Shown one piece after another: positions 18,716 through 26,684 of a stretch of DNA of 64,000 bases. A program made the position numbers and the translations under genes. This DNA is from Streptosporangiales bacterium (lineage in GTDB: Bacteria > Actinomycetota > Actinomycetes > Streptosporangiales > WHST01): the NCBI GenBank assembly GCA_009379825.1, contig WHTA01000010.1:56890-120889 (forward strand). The letters run 5' to 3'. The notes below the pieces were generated by a model that ran no database searches, had not been told where the DNA came from, and saw only the letters and a program-made list of their open reading frames with translations. The stretch's first letter is position 1. Every line of letters begins with the position of its first letter.

Positions 18716-19180
18716 ATGGGCCGGCGCCAGAAGGAATCGATCAGAGCGGTCGCGCTAGCGGTCGCGGCGTACGCGGACCGGGTGTTCCTGTTCGAGGGCG
18801 AGGACCCGAGCAGCGGTGAGCTGTACTACCGTCCCATCGGCGGTGCCATCGCGTTCGGGGAGCGTGCCATCGACACGGCACGCCGGGTCGTCGAGCGGGA
18901 CATGAGCACCGAGCTCATCGGCATCCGCGCCCTCGGGGTACTGGAGAACATCTACGACCACGGCGGTTACCGGCAGCACGAGATCTGCTTCGTCTTCGCC
19001 GGCGCGTTCGCCGACCGGCAGGTCTACGAGCACGACACGGTCGAGCTGACCGAAGGCGACCAGGTCGTCGCCCTCGGCGGCTGGCAGACCCTCGGCTCGC
19101 TGGACGCGCCCGGCGCCCCCGCGGTGCTCCCCAAGGGACTGCTCGCCATGCTCCGCAGCCACCACAAAGCAGGCGCGTAG
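18716..19180 (+). CDS. Nudix-fold protein with a degenerate Nudix box
   Basis: 154 aa. The fold looks like Nudix: AVALAVAAYADRVFLFEG strand, the YYRPIGGAIAFGE loop, a helix, then ENIYDHGGYRQHEICFVF. However the signature G-x5-E-x7-REUxEExGU reads GAIAFGERAIDTARRVVERDMSTELIG, with V, R, D and S at the positions normally E, E, E and G. The metal-binding glutamates are largely lost, so catalysis is doubtful. Possible roles are a nucleotide-binding sensor or a relic. Second half diverges from standard hydrolases. Confidence 0.75.
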   Translation: MGRRQKESIRAVALAVAAYADRVFLFEGEDPSSGELYYRPIGGAIAFGERAIDTARRVVERDMSTELIGIRALGVLENIYDHGGYRQHEICFVFAGAFADRQVYEHDTVELTEGDQVVALGGWQTLGSLDAPGAPAVLPKGLLAMLRSHHKAGA

Positions 19181-19194
19181 CGAGCTCCGAGCCG

Positions 19195-20793
19195 CTACGG
19201 GAGCAGCTTCGTCCCTACGTCGGTGTCGCCGTGCTGCTCGGCCATCCAGTGCCGCCACAGCGCGCGCACCTCGGCCCGCTTCTCCGTCGGCACCTCGCGC
19301 TGGAGCGCGGTGACCACGTCGTCCGGGGTAGCCAGCTCGCCCGACCGTTCCTGCACCAGCCGGTGCAGCCCGGCGACGACGGCCAACCTGTCGACCTCCT
19401 TCTCCAGTGCGCGGTAGAAGTTCGGGGCCTTGCCGTAGACGACGCCCGCGTACTGCTTGTCGCTGCCGAACGCGCTCGTGGGCCGGTCGGCCGCGGCGTC
19501 GTCCTCGCCCATCGTCCGCATGTACCTGTAGTTCATGCTGACGTTCCTGTCGCACACGGTCTTCCAGTCGGTGGGCCGCACCTTCGCGAAGTACAGGCAG
19601 GTCGTGTACTGCGCGAGCGGTTCGTCGACGACCTCGTGCGTGGCCTGGTCCACGCCGACCATCCCCTGCCACCACTGGTGCGCAAGCTCGTGCACGACGG
19701 TGAACTCCCTGACGTCCTCCAGGCCGGCGTTCTCGCCGAGCACCTCGGCGAACTGCTCCGGCACGCCGGGCATGGTGCCGCGGAAGATCTCGGAGCCGAC
19801 CCAGAACATGCCCTGCCACTCCATGCCGCCGACGCCTGGCGGCATCGGCGCCTGCACCACGTCGAGCGACGGCCACGGGTAGCCGCCGAGGTTCTCCTCG
19901 AAGACGCCGAGCCCCCGCGCGGTCATGGCCGCCACCTCGGTCGCGTGCGTGGACGCGTCCCGCGGCGCCCAGACGTTGACCTCGACGCCGCCCTCCTCGC
20001 GCGTGGTGCGCTCGAGCCGGTCGCTGACGACCAGGGAGAGCTCTCTGATGCCGGACGCTCGCTCGTCCACGACCACCGAGTTGCCTTCGGCAGTGCGGTC
20101 CTTCGTCTCCCCACCGCTGATCACCTGGAAGCCCTTCGGCACGATGATCGACGCACGAACGTCCGCCGCCGGTGCGCTGCCGACGTCACCGACCTCGGCC
20201 AGCTCAGGTGTCGCCGCCGCGCCGTCCGCGATGAGGAACGGGTACCAGTGGCCGAGCGAGATCCCCGTGTCGTACCTGGCGAGCAGCCCGGCGACCATCG
20301 GTCGGTCGCTCGGCAACAGGCCCAGCGACGCCAACGGCGACGTCTCGCCCTCCATCACCTGGTAGCGGAAGCTCATGGTGACCGTCGTGCCGCCGCTCGA
20401 CCCGCGGGCGACGACGAGCAGCGCCTTGTCCAACCGGGGCCTGGTCTTCTCGCCGCCGACGGTGACGCGGCCGAGGCGGAAGTCGGCGTCGTAGCCCTCG
20501 GCGTTCGGCACCACCCGGAACCGCAGCTTGTCGCCACCGACGTCGGCGGGAACCCGTACGGTCAGCTCGCCGCGCACGTTGCCCGTACGGGGGTCGATCC
20601 GCGCGTCGATCTCGTAGCTGGGACGGTCGGCGCGGTGGCCGAGACCGATCCGCGCGACGTCCTGCCACGGCCGCACCAACACGACCACGACGGTGGCGGC
20701 GATCAACGCCATACCGACCAACGTCGCCACGAGGGCGATCCAGAGCGAGCGCCGCCGGGCGGCAACTGGTGCAGGCTGCCAGGTAGGTGTCAT
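19195..20793 (-). CDS. Membrane-anchored M1-family metallopeptidase
   Basis: 532 aa. An N-terminal transmembrane anchor (about residues 15-41) is followed by an extracytoplasmic beta domain and a catalytic domain. The zinc site is HELAHQWW (about residue 366) with the downstream third ligand in HEVVDEPLAQY, a DE pair where NE is usual. A GGMEW segment stands where aminopeptidase N has GAMEN. The M1 C-terminal repeats are short here, so it is a compact version. Presumably an aminopeptidase acting outside the membrane. It ends 14 bp from the convergent Nudix-like gene. Confidence 0.8.
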   Translation of the reverse strand: MTPTWQPAPVAARRRSLWIALVATLVGMALIAATVVVVLVRPWQDVARIGLGHRADRPSYEIDARIDPRTGNVRGELTVRVPADVGGDKLRFRVVPNAEGYDADFRLGRVTVGGEKTRPRLDKALLVVARGSSGGTTVTMSFRYQVMEGETSPLASLGLLPSDRPMVAGLLARYDTGISLGHWYPFLIADGAAATPELAEVGDVGSAPAADVRASIIVPKGFQVISGGETKDRTAEGNSVVVDERASGIRELSLVVSDRLERTTREEGGVEVNVWAPRDASTHATEVAAMTARGLGVFEENLGGYPWPSLDVVQAPMPPGVGGMEWQGMFWVGSEIFRGTMPGVPEQFAEVLGENAGLEDVREFTVVHELAHQWWQGMVGVDQATHEVVDEPLAQYTTCLYFAKVRPTDWKTVCDRNVSMNYRYMRTMGEDDAAADRPTSAFGSDKQYAGVVYGKAPNFYRALEKEVDRLAVVAGLHRLVQERSGELATPDDVVTALQREVPTEKRAEVRALWRHWMAEQHGDTDVGTKLLP

Positions 20794-20842
20794 GCACCGT
20801 CAGATGACGGTGCTCCGCACTTCGTTCGCGCCGCCCAGTAGG

Positions 20843-21418
20843 TCAGAGATCTGGCACGGGATCGGTGGCGAGCTTCGCGTGCAGCTCCACGTCGTACCTG
20901 ATGCCCTCGTACCGCAGCTTGCCGCGCTGCATGCCCTCGACGCTGAACCCGGCACGGGTCGCGACGGCGCACGCGGACGGGTTGTTCACGCGGTGACCGA
21001 GCTCCAGTCGGAAGAGGTCGAGTGCCGAGTGTGCCCACAGCGCGAGCGCACGCAACCCGATCGTCGCGACGCCACGGCCCCTGGCCGACGGGGTCGTCCA
21101 GTACGACACGAAGCCGGTGCCGTGTTCGCGGTCTACGGAAGCCACCGCGACGTTGCCGACGACGAGGCCGTTCGGGCTCTGCACGGCGAGCGCGTACCCA
21201 GTGCCCTGCACCTGCTGGTGGGTCCAACCGGCTATCCAGCGGTTGGCGTCCTCGATGCTGCGCATCGGCCACTGGCCGCCTTGGTTCGCCATGTCGTCGG
21301 GGGCGAACGCCTCCAACACCAGCTTGGCGTCACTCTGATGCCATGGCCGCAACGCGTAACCGCGTTCAGCAGGAATGAGACTGTCTGAGATATCGGCTCG
21401 CGGGGAGTAGCGGCTCAT
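20843..21418 (-). CDS. GNAT-family N-acetyltransferase (RimJ/RimL-like)
   Basis: 191 aa from the ATG at 21418. Acetyl-CoA fold: YALRPWHQSDAKLVLEAF, then GFVSYWTTPSARGRGVATIGLRAL (the R/Q-x-x-G-x-G/A pyrophosphate loop), DLFRLELGHRVNNPSACAVATRAGF and EGMQRGKLRYEG. This pattern is that of RimJ/RimL-type enzymes acetylating protein or small-molecule amines. The start codon overlaps the stop of a short upstream reading frame as ATGA, which supports this start. Confidence 0.85.
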   Translation of the reverse strand: MSRYSPRADISDSLIPAERGYALRPWHQSDAKLVLEAFAPDDMANQGGQWPMRSIEDANRWIAGWTHQQVQGTGYALAVQSPNGLVVGNVAVASVDREHGTGFVSYWTTPSARGRGVATIGLRALALWAHSALDLFRLELGHRVNNPSACAVATRAGFSVEGMQRGKLRYEGIRYDVELHAKLATDPVPDL

Positions 21419-21537
21419 GGTGGGGGGTGCCACTCTCCTTCTCCTCTCTCGGGCGGCCTGGTGTCCGGCTCGGTTGGTTCCCCCCACGGGCCCACATTGC
21501 CGGCGGACCGCCGGAGCAGTAGGACCAACAGGTACAT
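21415..21537 (-). CDS. Possible 40-aa leader ORF ahead of the GNAT gene
   Basis: A 40-codon frame starts MYLLVLLLRRSAG and ends GEGEWHPPP. Its TGA overlaps the ATG of the acetyltransferase as ATGA. A GGTAGG sequence lies upstream of its ATG. The three prolines directly before stop are notable because poly-Pro slows ribosomes. It could be a leader peptide coupling translation of the acetyltransferase, or chance. The rest of the 280-bp gap (21538-21698) shows no other feature I can support. Confidence 0.3.
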   Translation of the reverse strand: MYLLVLLLRRSAGNVGPWGEPTEPDTRPPERGEGEWHPPP

Positions 21538-21698
21538 GCTCTGACCTACCGGCAGCGTCGGCAACCGAGACGGCCAACGGAGGGGCGGAAGGCGGCGTTC
21601 TCGTGTGAATCCGTTGCGCTCCGTGTTCACGGACGAGGTTGCCGGGCCATTCGTGGGAAAACGAGTTCTCGCCCGCTGGCGTTGCTGCTTGACAGACT

Positions 21699-22148
21699 GT
21701 GAGCGTGTGGTTGGAGATCGTGGTCGGCATCCTGGTGGCGTTGGCAGCCACCTGGGCGGCTCTCGTCGTCGGACTGCTGCTCGTCCGGCCGAAGGGATCG
21801 CTGCTCGGCGAGGCCGTACGGATCTTGCCTGACCTGCTCCGCCTGCTGCGTAACCTCGCCGCCGACCGCGAGCTACCCCGCGGCGTGCGCTCGCGGTTGG
21901 TCGGGCTGCTCGCCTACCTGGCGATGCCGATCGACCTGGTGCCCGACTTCATCCCCGTGTTGGGTTACGCGGACGACGCGATCGTCGTGGTGTTCGTCCT
22001 CCGCGCGGTGGTCAGGCGGGCGGGTGCGGAGGCGTTGCGCAGGCACTGGCCGGGCACCGACGACGGGTTCGCCGCGCTGTGCCGACTCACCCGTGTCAAG
22101 ATCGAAACCCAGCCGGCAGAAGGAGGACGAGGCGAGTGCGAGTCGTAG
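21699..22148 (+). CDS. DUF1232 (YkvA-like) membrane protein
   Basis: 149 aa from a GTG. N-terminal transmembrane helix (VVGILVALAATWAALVVGLLLV), then the DUF1232 core around residues 65-105 with the signature LVGLLAYLAMPIDLVPDFIPVLGYADDAIVVV. The family is widespread and of unknown function. Its 3' end overlaps the start of the ornithine-cyclodeaminase-like gene by 13 bp, so the two are cotranscribed. Confidence 0.8.
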   Translation: MSVWLEIVVGILVALAATWAALVVGLLLVRPKGSLLGEAVRILPDLLRLLRNLAADRELPRGVRSRLVGLLAYLAMPIDLVPDFIPVLGYADDAIVVVFVLRAVVRRAGAEALRRHWPGTDDGFAALCRLTRVKIETQPAEGGRGECES

Positions 22149-23071
22149 ACGCCGCGCAGGTGGCCGAACTGCTGACCTTCGACAAGCTGGTGCCTGCGTT
22201 GCGGGAAGGGTTCGCCCGCGGCGCGCAGGCACCGCTGCGGCACCAGCACGCCGTCGGCGCACCCGGCGAGGACGGCAGGTTGCTGCTGATGCCCGCCTGG
22301 TCGGACACCTACATCGGCGTCAAGCTGGTCAACGTCTTTCCGCACAACGGCGCGCGCGGGCTGCCCGCCATCCAGCCGGTGTACCTGCTCTCCAGCGCGA
22401 CGACGGGTGAACAGCTCGCCGCGATCGACGGCGCCGAGCTGACCAGGCGCAGGACCGCGGGCGCGTCCGCGCTCGCCGGCTCGTACCTGGCCAAGCCGGA
22501 CGCCAGCCGGCTGCTCGTCGTCGGCGCGGGGAAGGTGGCCGAGGTGATCCCGCACGCGTACCGTACAGTGCGGCCGATCCACAGCGTGCAGGTGTGGAAC
22601 CGCACTCAGGACCACGCCGACGCCGCGGTCGCCCGGCTACGCGCGGAGGGCTTCGCCGCCGAACGTGCCGACGACCTGGCCGCCGCCGTACGCGCGGCGG
22701 ACATCGTCTCGTGCGCCACGTTGTCGGCGGAGCCGCTGATCCACGGCGACTGGCTGCAACCGGGCTGTCACCTCGACCTGATCGGCAGTTTCGCGCCACA
22801 CCTGCGGGAGGCCGACGACGACGCCGTCCGGAAGGCGACGGTGTTCGTCGACACCGAGGACGCGCTCGAAGAAAGCGGCGACCTCATCGACCCGCTCGCC
22901 AGCGGTGCGCTGACCAAGGCCGGCATCACGGCGACGCTGTACGACCTCACCAGAGGCGTCCACGGCGGACGCACCGACGCGGACGAGATCACGTACTTCA
23001 AGTCGGTCGGCACGGCCTTGGAGGACCTCACCGCAGGCGCCCTCGTCTACCAGGCGGCGACCGCGGCGTAA
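22136..23071 (+). CDS. Ornithine cyclodeaminase/mu-crystallin family protein
   Basis: 311 aa from the GTG at 22136, with a strong AAGGAGGA site; the longer reading upstream is rejected. Family motifs are the N-terminal GRLLLMPAWSDTYIGVKLVNVFPHN substrate region (Arg/Lys binding), ELTRRRTAGASALAGSYLA and the Rossmann loop LLVVGAGKVAEVIPHA (about residue 118). Members are NAD(P)-dependent cyclodeaminases, alanine dehydrogenases or imine reductases. The exact reaction is not predictable. It overlaps the DUF1232 gene. Confidence 0.83.
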   Translation: MRVVDAAQVAELLTFDKLVPALREGFARGAQAPLRHQHAVGAPGEDGRLLLMPAWSDTYIGVKLVNVFPHNGARGLPAIQPVYLLSSATTGEQLAAIDGAELTRRRTAGASALAGSYLAKPDASRLLVVGAGKVAEVIPHAYRTVRPIHSVQVWNRTQDHADAAVARLRAEGFAAERADDLAAAVRAADIVSCATLSAEPLIHGDWLQPGCHLDLIGSFAPHLREADDDAVRKATVFVDTEDALEESGDLIDPLASGALTKAGITATLYDLTRGVHGGRTDADEITYFKSVGTALEDLTAGALVYQAATAA

Positions 23072-23076
23072 CCCGC

Positions 23077-23781
23077 TCAGCCGACGCGCTTCAGCCGGCG
23101 GTGCAGCCGACCGGGTCGCGCGGGTTCGATCGGCACCGCGGCCGGCGGCGCACCCTCGACCAGCTGCCGGCAGTCGTCGATGGCGCCGGTGAGCAGCTCG
23201 CGCAGGATGGCGTCCGGGTTGGGGATGCACGCCCACGCGATGCCCTGCACCGCCGTGTGCACCACGGTCGGCGCCGCGTGCCTGCGGAACGCGTTCGGCG
23301 ACCGCCGCATGCCCTCCACGAACCGGTACGCCCACCGGGTGGCGTGCGGCACCCGCGAGAGCGCCTCCTCGCAGCGCTCGTCGAGCTGGTCCGCCGGCCG
23401 GCCCTCGAGCTGCGCGAGCGCACGGCTGCCGCCGAGCACCGCGACCGCGAGCACGCCCTGCCGTTCCGCCGCGACGACCGGGAGTCCCGTGGTCGCCGCG
23501 CGCAACGCGATCCGCACGTCCAGGCGGGGGTCGTCGCTGGTGAGCCCGATGACCGAAGGCACCAGCTCGACCAGCCGGCCGCGCCCCTCGTCGGTGGTGT
23601 AGTCGTTGACGTGCCGCGCCAAGGCCGCGAGCAGCGGGTGCGTACATCGCGGATGGTCGCTCCACCGTTCACCCGCGAGGTACGACGCGAACTCCATGAA
23701 GCATGCGCCCTTGCGTGGGTTCCGGTGCTTCCCGCGGGAGAGCACGGGAACGATGTCGGGTAGCCGAGCCTCTGCTGTCAC
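23077..23781 (-). CDS. Conserved actinobacterial protein of unknown function
   Basis: 234 aa, soluble. The N-terminus is the best-conserved-looking part: LPDIVPVLSRGKHRNPRKGACFMEFASYLAGERWSDHP, with one Cys and several His/Asp. A helical middle (HPLLAALARHVNDYTTDEGRG) and a basic C-terminus (RPGRLHRRLKRVG) follow. I do not recognise a characterised domain. It ends 5 bp from the convergent cyclodeaminase-like gene and is divergent from arsR across a 107-bp gap. Confidence 0.65.
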   Translation of the reverse strand: MTAEARLPDIVPVLSRGKHRNPRKGACFMEFASYLAGERWSDHPRCTHPLLAALARHVNDYTTDEGRGRLVELVPSVIGLTSDDPRLDVRIALRAATTGLPVVAAERQGVLAVAVLGGSRALAQLEGRPADQLDERCEEALSRVPHATRWAYRFVEGMRRSPNAFRRHAAPTVVHTAVQGIAWACIPNPDAILRELLTGAIDDCRQLVEGAPPAAVPIEPARPGRLHRRLKRVG

Positions 23782-23867
23782 CGAAGGACACCTCCCCTGG
23801 CCCGCTTACCTTCCAGTGTGCGCCGAGTGCGCCGGAGACGCCAGTGCGGGCGGTTGCGCAATAGCTC

Positions 23868-23877
23868 GACAGCTGTC
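23868..23877. promoter_or_regulatory. Palindrome upstream of arsR (candidate operator)
   Basis: GACAGCTGTC is a perfect 10-bp palindrome ending 11 bp before the arsR GTG. ArsR-family repressors bind imperfect palindromes overlapping their own promoters, and no other dyad is visible in this gap. The short distance suggests a leaderless or nearly leaderless arsR transcript. Confidence 0.4.
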
Positions 23878-23888
23878 AACTTAGACGT

Positions 23889-24227
23889 GTGTCAAATCAA
23901 GGTTGCGAGGTGCGGCTGACCCGCGAGCCGCTGAGTGAGCCGGACGCCAGGGAGCTGGCGCCGCTGGTGAAGGCGATCGCCGACCCGGTACGTCTCCGGC
24001 TGCTCTCGATGATCGCCTGCCACGAGGGCGGCGAAGCGTGTGTCTGCGAGCTCACCGGCGCGTTCGACGTCACCGCGCCGACCATCTCGCACCACCTGAA
24101 GGTGATGCGCGAAGCCGGCCTGATCACCCGCGAGCGGCGCGGCACCTGGATCTACTACCGCGCCGACCCCACCGCGCTGGCCCGGCTGGCGGACCTGTTC
24201 GGGCTCGACCAGCCGGTGCCGGCATGA
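23889..24227 (+). CDS. arsR: ArsR-family arsenical-responsive repressor
   Basis: 112 aa from a GTG. Winged helix: VKAIADPVRLRLLSMI, then the metal-site helix with EACVCEL (about residue 54; the Cys-x-Cys that binds As(III)), the recognition helix TAPTISHHLKVMREAG and the wing RERRGTWIYYR. It should repress its own operon and release on arsenite. Its TGA overlaps the acr3 ATG as ATGA. Confidence 0.92.
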   Translation: MSNQGCEVRLTREPLSEPDARELAPLVKAIADPVRLRLLSMIACHEGGEACVCELTGAFDVTAPTISHHLKVMREAGLITRERRGTWIYYRADPTALARLADLFGLDQPVPA

Positions 24228-25312
24228 CGGATACCGCAACGACACCGGACGCACCCGAAGCTCCGGTCGCCGCCCGGCTGTCCACGCTCGACCGGTTGCT
24301 GCCGCTGTGGATCCTCGCGGCGATGGCGGTCGGTCTCGGTGCCGGCCGGTTGATTCCCGGGCTGGACGCGGCGCTGGACGCGGTCGCCGTCGACGGGGTC
24401 TCGCTGCCGATCGCGGTCGGGCTGCTGGTGATGATGTACCCGGTGCTGGCGAAGGTGCGCTACGACCAGCTGCACACCGTCACCCGCGACCGGCGGTTGC
24501 TGATCCCGTCGCTGGTACTGAACTGGCTGATCGGGCCGGCGATCATGTTCGCGCTCGCCTGGCTGTTCCTGCCCGACCTGCCCGCGTTCCGCACCGGGCT
24601 GATCGTCGTCGGGCTGGCGCGCTGCATCGCCATGGTCATCATCTGGAACGACCTGGCCTGCGGCGACCGCGAGGCGGCCGCAGTGCTCGTCGCGTTGAAC
24701 AGCGTGTTCCAGGTGATCGCGTTCGCCGCGCTCGGCTGGTTCTACCTGCAGGTGCTGCCCAGCTGGCTCGGCCTGGACACCGCCGGGCTGGACGTGTCGG
24801 CGTGGGCCATCGCGCGCAACGTACTGATCTTCCTCGGCGTGCCCCTCGTCGCGGGCTACCTGACCCGCAGGCTCGGCGAACGCGCTCGCGGCCGGCAGTG
24901 GTACGAGACTAGGTTCCTGCCCCGCATCGGGCCGTGGGCGCTGTACGGGCTGCTGTTCACCATCGTCGTCCTGTTCGCGCTACAGGGCGACGCGATCACC
25001 AGCCAACCGCTCGACGTCGCCAGGATCGCGCTGCCGCTGCTCATCTACTTCGCGCTGATGTGGGCCGGCTCCTACGCGCTCGGCCGCGCGCTGCGACTGC
25101 CGTACGAACGCGCCACCACGCTGGCGTTCACCGCGGCCGGCAACAACTTCGAGCTGGCCATCGCGGTCGCCATCGCGACGTTCGGCGTCACCTCGGGCGA
25201 GGCGCTCGCCGGCGTCGTCGGCCCACTGATCGAGGTGCCCGTGCTCGTTGCCCTCGTCTACCTGTCGCTGGCACTACGCCGCCGCATGGACCGCAGGAGC
25301 AGCCATGCCTGA
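24224..25312 (+). CDS. acr3: Arsenite efflux transporter Acr3
   Basis: 362 aa, ten predicted membrane helices. The Acr3-specific segments are MMYPVLAKVRYDQL (about residue 70), LNWLIGPAIMFALAW, and VGLARCIAMVIIWNDLACGD (about 129-145), which contains the functional Cys of the family. The late helix TAAGNNFELAIAVAIATFG is also characteristic. It exports arsenite across the cytoplasmic membrane using the proton gradient. The ATG overlaps the arsR stop and the gene's own stop overlaps the arsC start, so all three are translationally coupled. Confidence 0.93.
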   Translation: MTDTATTPDAPEAPVAARLSTLDRLLPLWILAAMAVGLGAGRLIPGLDAALDAVAVDGVSLPIAVGLLVMMYPVLAKVRYDQLHTVTRDRRLLIPSLVLNWLIGPAIMFALAWLFLPDLPAFRTGLIVVGLARCIAMVIIWNDLACGDREAAAVLVALNSVFQVIAFAALGWFYLQVLPSWLGLDTAGLDVSAWAIARNVLIFLGVPLVAGYLTRRLGERARGRQWYETRFLPRIGPWALYGLLFTIVVLFALQGDAITSQPLDVARIALPLLIYFALMWAGSYALGRALRLPYERATTLAFTAAGNNFELAIAVAIATFGVTSGEALAGVVGPLIEVPVLVALVYLSLALRRRMDRRSSHA

Positions 25313-25712
25313 CAACCCTGAGGTGCTGTTCGTCTGCGTGCACAACGCGGGCCGCTCGCAGATGGCCGCCGCGCTGCTCGACCACCGCGCCGCGGGACGG
25401 GTGACCGTACGCTCCGCCGGGTCGGCACCCGCGGACCAGGTCAACCCCGCCGTCGTGGACGTGATGGGCGAGCTCGGCGTCGACCTGAGCAGGGAGTTCC
25501 CCAAGCCGCTGACCGACGACGCCGTACGCGCGGCCGACGTCGTCGTCACCATGGGCTGCGGCGACGCCTGCCCGGTGTACCCCGGCAAGCGCTACCTGGA
25601 CTGGGAGCTGCCCGACCCCGCCGGGCAGCCGGTCGAGACCGTGCGGCAGATCCGCGACCAGATCGACGCGCACGTACGGCAGCTCGTCGCGGAGCTCGTG
25701 CCCGCCGACTGA
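25305..25712 (+). CDS. arsC: Arsenate reductase, low-molecular-weight phosphatase type
   Basis: 135 aa from the ATG at 25305, which overlaps the acr3 end. The P-loop CVHNAGRS (C-x5-R-S, Cys 11) begins the fold. Further cysteines at about 85 and 89 (TMGCGDACP) supply the resolving thiols of the thioredoxin-coupled class, and WELPDPAG carries the acid Asp. It reduces arsenate to arsenite for Acr3. It ends 3 bp from the convergent ATP-grasp gene. Confidence 0.92.
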   Translation: MPDNPEVLFVCVHNAGRSQMAAALLDHRAAGRVTVRSAGSAPADQVNPAVVDVMGELGVDLSREFPKPLTDDAVRAADVVVTMGCGDACPVYPGKRYLDWELPDPAGQPVETVRQIRDQIDAHVRQLVAELVPAD

Positions 25713-25715
25713 CGG

Positions 25716-26588
25716 TCAGCCGAGCCGGGCGAGCACGGCGGCGGCCAGCCGGTCGGCGGCGCCGTCGTCGTAGCCGAAGAACATGGACGGCTCGGCGAGC
25801 TCCAGCTCGAGCAGCAGCGGCTGCCCGTCGTCGCCCGCCACCAGGTCGACCCGCGCGTACAGCAGGTCACCGACGATCTGCCTGGCGGCGGTGACGACCC
25901 GGTCGGCGACCTCGCGCTCGGCCGGCGACGGCCGCCGCGCGGTGATCTCCTCCGCCGCGAACAGCCCGTCCACGAAACCCTGGCCCGCGGTCAGCAGCGG
26001 CCCCTTGCGGATCGCGTGGCTGAACGACCCCTCGACGTAAAGCAGCGCCGTCTCGCCGTAGCTGTCCACGCTCGCCACGTACGGCTGCACCATGGTGACC
26101 CGCCCGGACTTCTGGATCAGCCGTACGTGCTCGACCGCGTCGACGTCCTCGCCTGCCCGGTAGCGCACGGTGTCCTTGCTGCCCGCGGAGACCGACGGCT
26201 TGACCACGTAGTCGCCGTCGGCCGGCAGCGTGACGCCGGTGGCGTCCGGCTCGATCCACGTGGTCGGCACGACCGGCACCCCGGCCGCGGCGAGCTCGCG
26301 CAGGTACACCTTGTCGGTGTTCCAGGCCAGTACGCGGGGGCCGTTCCACAGCCGGCCGTCTACGTCGGCCGCCCAGGCGAGGAACTCCGCGCGCCGCGCC
26401 GGGTAGTCCCAGGTGCTGCGTACGACCACGGCGTCGTACCGCGACCACGCCACGTCGGCGTCCCAGACGGCGGGCTCCGCGGCCACCCCGTGCCGGGCGA
26501 ACGCCTCGACGAGCAGCGGCTCGTCGTCGTCGAGTCCCTGTGCCTCCGCCGCCGTCGCGATAGCGACACGCAGACCGTCCGCGCCCAT
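25716..26588 (-). CDS. ATP-grasp domain protein (RimK-like ligase)
   Basis: 290 aa. N-terminal Rossmann-like part (VAIATAAEAQGLDDDEPLL, VVVRSTWDYPARRAEFLAWA), then ATP-grasp: DYVVKPSVSAGSKDT (Lys of the ATP site), MVQPYVASVDSYGETALLYV, and the Mg2+ site YARVDLV ... LLLELELAEPS. The general scheme is ATP-dependent acyl-phosphate ligation of a carboxylate to an amine. The pattern resembles proteins annotated after the cycloserine enzyme DcsG, but no cycloserine genes are nearby, so I give no function. Confidence 0.8.
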   Translation of the reverse strand: MGADGLRVAIATAAEAQGLDDDEPLLVEAFARHGVAAEPAVWDADVAWSRYDAVVVRSTWDYPARRAEFLAWAADVDGRLWNGPRVLAWNTDKVYLRELAAAGVPVVPTTWIEPDATGVTLPADGDYVVKPSVSAGSKDTVRYRAGEDVDAVEHVRLIQKSGRVTMVQPYVASVDSYGETALLYVEGSFSHAIRKGPLLTAGQGFVDGLFAAEEITARRPSPAEREVADRVVTAARQIVGDLLYARVDLVAGDDGQPLLLELELAEPSMFFGYDDGAADRLAAAVLARLG

Positions 26589-26684
26589 CCGGCTCCTTCC
26601 GTTCCTGTGGTGTGCCCGCCAGCCAGGCTACGTGGCAGCGGCCGGAGCTAGCCTGGCCTGGGCCAGACGAAGGAGAGCAGGCAG

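Noticed and set aside
25716..26588. Cycloserine biosynthesis ligase dcsG
   Set aside because: Only the ATP-grasp pattern supports this; no other dcs genes are near.
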